A DNA stretch of 18,391 nt from Monosiga brevicollis MX1 (lineage: Eukaryota > Opisthokonta > Choanoflagellata > Craspedida > Salpingoecidae): NCBI RefSeq assembly GCF_000002865.3, contig NW_001865081.1, forward strand, positions 109,027-127,417. Reading direction: 5' to 3'. The notes beneath the pieces were generated by a model that saw nothing but the letters and a program-made list of their open reading frames with translations, was not told the DNA's origin and ran no database searches. Made by a program: the position numbers and the translations under genes. Below are positions 8,461 through 17,400 of this stretch, in pieces; positions within the stretch are counted from its first letter, which is position 1; each line of letters starts with the position of its first letter.

Positions 8461-11400
8461 TTAGTTCTCGCGCGGTATGATGAGTGCCGTAGAAATCCGT
8501 CCCGTAAAGAAGAGACGGTCGTTTTGCGCACCCAGCGCAATGGGATCTGCGCTGGTGCCATACGCCATGCTGCCGGACACCCCACTCTCAAGTATCGTGG
8601 TTCCATCCACGTCGACGCCGATGCGGGCGTGACTAAAGCGAACTTCAAAATCGTGATAATAGCCATCATTCACATGGGTGCCACAAATAGACCCAGCTTG
8701 ACCCGTCGCATAATAATAGACACACAGCCTGTACGTGCAACCAAGCAGTTCAAATAAGTTAAGAATGATTCGGCACGAGGCGTGGGCAAACCAAACCAGT
8801 TGTGATTGGACCCCAGCTCACCTCCGAGATGCACTGCTCAAGTACAACCCCCACAGCAACTGCCCGTCCATCCTGTGACGCGCCACAACAAATCCCAAGT
8901 CGCCTAAAGCTTGTTGAACTAAAAAATGTGCGCACATGGCCACGTGAGTGGCGCCGACGAATGACCGGGCTCAGCAAAGCTTGAGCCTGCACAGTAGGGA
9001 AAATCTGTCAATCAAAGACACACCTGTAGCGCGAAACGTCCATTGTGGTTCCAAACTACGATCCAGCCGGGCCCGCAACGCATCTCCTTGCCCATTGAAC
9101 TCGACGACCCCGTCCCGCAACAACCGTGCGCCTTGATAGTCACTGATAGCCAAGAGATTCCAAGGCACAAGGTCGGTGCTATGGCTAATTCCAGTGTAAA
9201 GCAGAGTTGCTTTCTGATCCACCAGTAGGCCCGTCCCATGCGGACCCACTTGCAAATTATGGAATGTCGCATTAAACGCCGGAAGGCTCGCAAGCGTCAA
9301 CTCGGCCCACTGTGTTCCATTCAAAAAGGCTCGTATCGTTCGGGCGTCTAACACCACGCTCAGTGACCACCAATCATTAAGAGTTGCCGAAAAAGCTGCA
9401 CGCGCAGTGACCACTCGTGCGGGTGCTTGGCGCACAACAAGCATCAAAGCCGAGGCATTGATGGTTTGGACCGTCAGCTCAAACGCAATCGATGACCAAG
9501 TGACTAGAATCAACCACGGCACGAGCAGGATCAGGATTGTAAGCGTTGACGCCACAGAAACTTCCACACCCACACAGACGCAAACACACACGCGCGCATA
9601 CACACACACACACGCACGCACACACACACATCTGAACCGACAATGGAGGGAGTCATCCATCAAGCACCTTGAAACTTGTTCTTACCTAAAGAGGTGGGAC
9701 TGGTGGGCGTCAAGGTTGTCATTGGACGCGCCAAACGACCGAGCATTTGTAGCACACCGCGCCCACTCGCAAGCTGGTGGCCAAATACCATTGGCCCGGG
9801 CGTGCGTAGATACGACTGTGTTCCCAGCAGGAGCGCTGGGCCCGCAAGACTTGTGACACTCCCGCCAGCTGCAGCGGTTGCTTGCGCCAAGCTCAAAACT
9901 TCATTCTCACCAACACCCAGACAAACAGGTGCCTCAAAGCAACACACCTGCTCATCGCCGGTCGTGTGGCAGCCAACCAAAGATCCACAGGGATATTGGC
10001 CGGTGCCAGGGGTCAATACCAAGGAGCCACTGCCATCCGTAGTAAACACCCGCGACGCAGCAAGGCACACGTATCCATCATCGCTGCACTGATCTGCGGA
10101 GCATTCGAGATCCTCACAAAAAGTGCCCGTGTAGCCCAAGGCGCACTGGCACACAAAGACAGCATCGTCAGCGTCATCACCATCGCCATCCATGCATTCA
10201 CCAGCATGAAGACAGGGGTTGTTTTCGCAAGGCGATATGCGTTCTGTGCACAGCGCTCCTCGATAGTTCTCAGAGCAAGCACAACTAAAGTTATGAACGC
10301 CCGTCTCCTCGATACAGACACCATAGGGACCGCACGGATTGGACTCACAATCCGCATCTAATTCCTCGCCACAATAAGGTCCGGCATGAGTCGCAGGACA
10401 AGTACAGTGCACTGCCGTGCCGTTTGTCCAGCAAGTGCCGCCATTCTCGCAGACAACTGAATCGCACAGAGGTATCGTCACGCAAGTTGAGTTGCGCAAT
10501 TGTGTACCAGCCGGGCAAACACATTTGTAGGACCCTGCCAGATTAATGCAGTCAAATCCAGGTGCACAGGGCATGTTCAAAGCTTCACATTCATTGACAT
10601 CAACCCCACACGCTGGGCCTGCCCAGCCAGGGGAGCAGGCGCAGCTGGCCTGATTGTAGCACGCTAAGGTACCCGCAGTGTAACACGCCCCGTCTTGTCC
10701 ACACAGGTTGAAGTCTATGTCACAGTTGGCTCCGGTCAAGAAGGGATTGCTGCATGCTGAGGGGCATGACATGGTGGTTGATTGGCATGGCTTTTCCTCG
10801 ACCTGAGCATTTTCATCACAAGGCACGCCTCCGTTCTCTGCAGACACGATCATGGAACGTCGGCGCTGTCGGAAAAACCCTGTCTCGCAAGTACCCGCAC
10901 AGCCGCCCCACTCACTCCACGAACCATACTCGCAATCCACAGTCCGACCATCAATCGGAAAAGGAAGACAAACTCGATCCGACGTTGCCGTGCACGCAAT
11001 AGCCTCGTATTGACCAGCAGGGCATGGGCCAAAGCCGCAGGACTGGCACAAACGATCTGTCTGCTCGGTTGGTGGTCGCGCTTCAAATTTTAACATTGTG
11101 CAGGTCGTCACATCGGCACATTGTCCTTGAACCACATACTGACCCTCCCTGCAGGACTGAATGAATGCCAACTCCACCGTGCCATTGATGGTGACCGTGT
11201 CCCCAGCTCGCCACCCGAGACCCTGTATATGCAGATGACGCAGGCCAGACAAGGTTTCATCTTCCGAAGGCGGTATAAATGCATTGAAATAGCTCAAAGT
11301 GCGCAACACACGTTGAAACTCGACAGATGGTGATGGGCCATTGAGATGCAGCTCGAGAAGCTCGGGATCATAAACAACTGAGATGTTAGAAGACGCTGTA

Positions 11401-14400
11401 GCCGCGGACAAGGCTTCTTGACTCGCGGAAAGAGGTGGGGCAGCAAAGGGATGGACCGCGACTACGCGCACCGTGATCATGTCCACCACGTCAATGTTTC
11501 CAAGTGTCGCAAAAGGCAGCACAAGAATGGGCTCGCCGCCCACACGAAAGTACCGTGTTACCGTGTGCGAAATTTCCATCAGATCAACATCGAATGGCTC
11601 TGCCCGCTGGATCGACATGATTGTGATGCCGTCTGCGGCCAGCGCACTAGATATATTGGTGCTACCGGACCCGCAACTTGCCACCCGAAGTGCCAAGCAC
11701 CCATCAGTGCTGTTGAGTGAGAGTGGCCATGCCAGGTCAGCTTGAAGGCGCACACCACCCAAAGCCTGAAGTCGTTCCATCACGGTGTCATCAAGAAGCA
11801 GCCATGATGGCCTTGACTTAGTTGGTTGTGTGCAACTGACAATACCCATCTCGGCGGAGTTTGGTGGCAAATAGCCCGTTGGTATGGCTATCGTGAAACG
11901 AACACGCACGTCCATCGCCTCGTTGAAGAATGGCTGCATCACGCTAACATTGGAACCCACCAACACGAGGATTTGTGGCCCATCGAGCAAGTTTGCATTG
12001 ATTTCAGGCAAAACGCTGTAATCTCTGTCGTCGGCAATCACGGCATGGCCTGTCACACGCCAGCCTGGAATTCTCATTGTAGCACTCACATTGGCTACTC
12101 TGAGATCCGGCTCCTCAAAGTTCCCGTTGACTAAAAGCTCGAATTGCCCTTCACCATCCTCCACCGTTGTCATCAAGTCCTGAGTCGTTGGCATGTCGAC
12201 CATCGTTGTGGTGGGAAAGTCAGGGCCGTCGCTAGTTGAAACCTGATATTCACCTGTTGTTGAGTAGAGCACCTCTTCACTATTTGTGGAAGCCTCTGAC
12301 GCGGGCGAGGTCCATTCCAAAGCTTCGGTGGTTGTTGAAACTGCATCAGCAGTGGTGATTTCCTCGCCACCTACAGTCGTCGATACATCGTCGGCTGTGG
12401 AAATCGCACTCTCTCCTGTGGTCAAATCATAGTCCGCATTTGTTGTCGATGCAATCGCATCGGACGTGGTCATAACATCATATTCTGACGTGGTAGCGAT
12501 GAGCGGCGTTGATGTGAGGGTCGTCGGAGGCGCTGAGGCGCTGAAGGTGGCTGATGTCGCTGAACTGGTAGGTGTCGTTGAAGTCGCCAAACTCGACAAG
12601 CTAGGCGAGGTCAACGTGCTGGTCGAGCTGGAGCTAGTCGAGCTAGTTGAACTGGTTGAGCTAGTCGAGCTAGTCGAGCTAGTCGAGCTGGTCGAGCTAG
12701 TCGAGCTGGTTGAGCTAGTCGAGCTGGTTGAGCTGGTCGAGCTGGTCGAGCTAGTCGAGCTAGTCGAGCTGGTCGAGCTAGTCGAGCTGGTCGAGCTAGT
12801 CGAGCTGGTTGAGCTGGTCGAGCTAGTTGAACTGGTTGAACTAGTCGAGCTGGTCGAGCTAGTCGAGCTAGTCGAGCTAGTCGAGCTGGTCGAGCTGGTC
12901 GAGCTGGTCGAGCTAGTCGAGCTGGTTGAGCTGGTCGAGCTAGTTGAACTGGTTGAACTAGTCGAGCTGGTCGAGCTAGTCGAACTAGTCGAGCTAGTTG
13001 AGCTAGTCGAGCTAGTCGAGCTGGTCGAGCTAGTCGAGCTGGTCGAGCTAGTCGAGCTGGTTGAGCTGGTCGAGCTAGTTGAACTGGTTGAACTAGTCGA
13101 GCTGGTCGAGCTAGTCGAGCTAGTCGAGCTGGTTGAGCTAGTCGAGCTGGTCGAGCTGGTCGAGCTAGTTGAACTGGTTGAGCTGGTCGAGCTAGTCGAG
13201 CTAGTCGAGCTGGTCGAGCTAGTTGAACTGGTTGAGCTGGTCGAGCTAGTCGAGCTGGTTGAGCTGGTCGAGCTAGTCGAGCTAGTCGAGCTAGTTGAAC
13301 TGGTTGAGCTAGTCGAGCTAGTCGAGCTAGTCGAGCTGGTCGAGCTAGTCGAGCTGGTTGAGCTAGTCGAGCTGGTTGAGCTGGTCGAGCTAGTTGAACT
13401 AGTCGAGCTAGTTGAGCTAGTCGAGCTAGTTGAACTGGTCGAGCTAGTCGAGCTAGTCGAGCTAGTTGAGCTAGTTGAGCTAGTCGAGCTAGTCGAGCTA
13501 GTCGAGCTAGTTGAAGTAGTCGAGCTAGTTGAACTAGTTGAACTAGTCGAGCTAGTTGAGCTAGTCGAACTAGTCGAGCTAGTTGAGCTAGTCGAGCTAG
13601 TCGAGCTAGTTGAACTGGTTGAGCTGGTTGAACTGGTTGAGCTGGTTGAGCTGGTCGAGCTCGAGCTAGTCGAGCTGGTCGAGCTTGTCGAGCTAGTTGA
13701 GCTAGTTGAGCTGGTCGAGCTAGTTGAGCTGGTCGAGCTGGTCGAAGTCGAAGAGCTAGTTGAGGTCGAAGAGCTTGTGGAACTCGAACTCATCAAGACC
13801 TCAGTTGTACTTTCAACCGTTGTGCCAGGTTGGCTGCTCGACCATGAATCAACATCCGTAGAAGTCACAACCGGCTCAGCCGTAGACTGAATTGTCGTCT
13901 CGATAAGTGATGTTGACACCATAGTGCCATCTGTCGTCAAATACACGTCAGGGGTCTCGGGTTGACCAGAGGTGCCGGCATTGGTAGTCGTGTGAACGGT
14001 GGGCTCCACTGTCGTTTTCAAACCGAGTGTCGTTACGAAAGCTTCGGTGGAAGTAAAACTCGTGGTCGTTGTCGACTCTGCCTGCGCGGTAGGCTCTGTC
14101 GTCAGTAAAGAGCCATCTGTGGTCACAACAGTAAGTGGAGTGGACGTAGAGGTAGAAGTAGACGTCGACGTCGACGTCGACGTGACAAGAGTTTGGGCTG
14201 TTGTCAATGGCAGCTCAGGCGTACTTGTCAGAGGAACATCAGCCGTGGTGCTCTCGAGGCTCTCGGGCGTACTTGTCAGAGGAACATCGGCCGTGGTGCT
14301 CTCGAGGCTCTCGGGCGTACTTGTCAGAGGAACATCGGCCGTGGTGCTCTCGAACTTCTCGGGCGTACTTGTCAGAGGAACATCGGCCGTGGTGCTCTCG

Positions 14401-17400
14401 AGGTGCTCGGACGTACTTGTCAAAGGGACATCGGCCGTGGTGCTCTCAAGGCTCTCGGGCGTACTTGTCAAAGGAACATCGGCGGTGGTGCTCTCGAAGT
14501 GCTCGGGCGTACTTGTCAAAGGAACATCGGCGGTGGTGCTCTCGAGGTTCTCGGGCGTACTTGTCAGAGGAACATCGGCGGTGGTGCTCTCGAGGCTCTC
14601 GGGCGTACTTGTCAGAGGAACATCGGCCGTGGTGCTCTCGAGGTTCTCGGGCGTACTTGTCAGAGGAACATCGGCCGTGGTGCTCTCGAGGCTCTCGGGC
14701 GTACTTGTCAAAGGGACATCGGCCGTGGTGCTCTCGAGGCTCTCGGGCGTACTTGTCAAAGGGACATCGGCCGTGGTGCTCTCGAAGTGCTCGGGCGTAC
14801 TTGTCAAAGGAACATCGGCGGTGGTGCTCTCGAGGCTCTCGAGCGTACTTGTCAAAGGGACATCGGCCGTGGTGCTCTCGAGGCTTTCGGGCGTACTTGT
14901 CAAAGGGACATCGGCCGTGGTCATATCAGCACGTATGGTGGGCGAAGAGGTTGTTTTCACATCTTTCACCGTTGTGTCGGCCGCCGTTGTGTCGGCCACT
15001 GTCGTGGCGGCCACCGTCGTGTCGGCCACCGTCGTGTCGGCCACCGTCGTTGAAAATGAGTGAGCTGTAGAGCTGATCTTGAGTGTAGCGGACATCGTGC
15101 TGCTTGGCAGTGACATTGTGATTGAAGCACTGGTTGATGTAGCTGGAGTTGTTGTAAAGGTGCTTGTCGAAGTCGTAGTAGTCGAGGAACGCGTCGAAGT
15201 CGTGGAGGTCGAGGTATCTGTCGAAGTCGTAGTAGTCGAGGTACGTATCGATGTGGTAGTAGCCGAGGAACTTGTCGATGTCGTGGAGGTACTCGTCGTT
15301 GTAGTCGAGGTACTCTTCGAAGTCGTTGTAGTCGAGGTACGTATCGATGTGGTAGTAGCCGAAGAACTTGTCGATGTCGTGGAGGTACTCGTCGTTGTAG
15401 TCGAGGTACTCGTCGAAGTCGTGGAGGTACTCGTCAAAGTCGTGGAGATACTCGTCGAAGTCGTAGTAGTTGAGGTACTTGTCGAAGTCGTAGTAGTCGA
15501 GGTACGTATCGATGTGGTAGTAGCCGAGGAACTTGTCGATGTCGTGGAGGTACTCGTCGTTGTAGTCGAGGTACTCGTCGAAGTCGTGGAGATACTCGTC
15601 GAAGTCGTAGTAGTTGAGGTACTTGTCGAAGTCGTTGTAGTCAAGGTACTTGTCGATATGGTAGTAGTCGAGGTACTTGTCGAAGTCGTAGTAGTCGAGG
15701 TACGTGTCGAAGTCGTAGTAGTCGAGGTACTTGACGTTGTGGTGGAGGTTGAAGGAGAAGCAGTTGTGGAATTGAGCTGAATGCTAGTTTCAGTTGTCGT
15801 ATGCAAAAGTTTGCTCGATGTCGTCTCGGCTGTGCTCAGTTCAGCAGTCGTTTCCGCTCCGATGGTACTCTCAGCGGTGCTTGAACCAGGCGTCGTCTCC
15901 ACCTCGGCCGTGCTCGGTTCAGCGGTCGTCACCCCATCGACAGTAGTAGCACCAGGCGTCGTCTCCACCTCCGCAGTAGTAGCACCAGGTGTTGTCTCGC
16001 TCTCGACAGTGCTTGATTCAGCAGTCGTCTCTACCTCGGCCGTGCTCGGCTCAGCAGTCGTATCCCCATTGACAGTAGTAGCACCAGGTGTCGTCTCTCT
16101 CTCGACAGTGCTTGATTCAGATGTCGTCGCCACCTCCGCAGTCGTTGCACCAGGTGTCGTCTCCACCTCGGCCGTGCTCGGCTCAGCAGTCGTATCCCCA
16201 TTGACAGTAGTAGCACCAGGTGTCGTCTCTCTCTCGACAGTGCTTGATTCAGATGTCGTCGCCACCTCCGCAGTAGTAGCACCAGGTGTTGTCTCGCTCT
16301 CGACAGTGCTTGATTCAGCAGTCGTCTCCACCTCGGCCGTGCTCGGCTCAGCAGTCGTATCCCCATTGACAGTAGTAGCACCAGGTGTCGTCCTCATACT
16401 CTCGACAGTGCTTGAGTTTCACCAGGTGTCGTCTCCACCTCCGCGGTCGTTGCACCAGGTGTCGTCTCCACCTCGGCCGTGCTCGGCTCAGCAGTCGTAT
16501 CCCCATTGACAGTAGTAGCACCAGGTGTCGTCTCTCTCTCGACAGTGCTTGATTCAGATGTCGTCGCCACCTCCGCAGTCGTTGCACCAGGTGTCGTCTC
16601 GCTCTCGACAGTGCTTGATTCAGCAGTCGTCTCCACCTCGGCCGTGCTCGGCTCAGCAGTCGTTTCTACCTCGGCCGTGCTCGGCTCAGCGGTCGTCACC
16701 CCATCGACAGTACTTGATTCAGCAGTTGTCTCCACCTCCGCAGTCGTTGCACCAGGTGTCGTCTCACCCTCGACAGTGCTCGGCTCAGCGGTCGTTCCTA
16801 CGTCGGCCGTGCTCGGCTCAGCGGTCGTTCCTACGTCGGCCGTGCTCGGCTCAGCGGTCGTCACCACATCGACAGTACTTGATTCGGGTGTTGTCTCGCT
16901 CTCGACAGTGCTTGATTCAGCAGTCGTTTCCACCTCGACTGTGCTCGGCCCAGCGGTCGTTTCCATCTCGACCGTACTTGATTCAGCGGCCGTCTCGCTC
17001 TCGCTGATACTTGAGTCAGCGGTCGTCTTCACTTCGGCGGTACTCTCGACGGTACTTGAACTATGTGTCGTCTCGCTCTCGCCGGTGTTTGCGTCAATGG
17101 CTGTTTCCACCACGGTGGTGCTCAATTCGACGGTCGTCTCCACCTGCGCGGTAGTTGCACCAGGTGTCGTCTCCACCTCGGCCGTGCTTGAGTCAATTGT
17201 CGTCTTCACTTCGGCGGTGCTTGAACCAGGAGGTGTCGTCCCTATCTCGGCGGTGCTTGAGTCAACTGTTGTTTCCATCTCGGCGGTGCTTGAGTCAACT
17301 GTTGTTTCCATCTCGGCGGTGCTCGGGTCAGCAGTCGTTGCCAGCCCGTCAGTCGCTGAATTGGCAGTCATCTGTATTCCGGCGAGGCTGGGCTGTACGG

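Larger units (their letters stand above)
8461..9112 (-). other. Laminin-G-like domain 2 and C-terminus
   Basis: Joining exons 9503-9024, 8903-8822 and 8728-8461 gives VEFNGQGDALRARL, WTFRATGDLGFVV, RMDGQLLWGLYLSS, RLCVYYYATG, DGYYHDFEVRFSHARIGVDV and DPIALGAQNDRLFFTGRIST. The DG-x-LLW, HDFEVRF...VDVDG and the F-x-G-R-I-x-x-[AI] ending are the usual LamG landmarks. The ending is complete, so no membrane anchor follows. Confidence 0.8.

Noticed and set aside
8404-8757. Plus-strand open frame of 117 residues opposite the gene 2 C-terminus
   Set aside because: The minus strand here encodes the laminin-G end with matching splice phases. The plus frame has no domain.
8987-9023. A 37-nt intron (GTGTGT...GTGCAG) in gene 2
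   Set aside because: It is far shorter than every other intron here, and the following frame needs a further weak donor. The acceptor at 8904 gives a better laminin-G sequence in phase.
12466-13890. Long plus-strand open frame encoding (Val-Glu-Leu)n, 474 residues
   Set aside because: It is the antisense of the 9-bp Ser-Ser-Thr array. A stop-free repeat gives a stop-free complement. It starts at GTG, has no domain, and the minus-strand frame continues through unique EGF/TSP1 sequence.
14205-14930. CRISPR-like regular 48-bp repeat
   Set aside because: There are no unique spacers, the units abut directly, and all copies are in frame within a long protein; it is a coding minisatellite.
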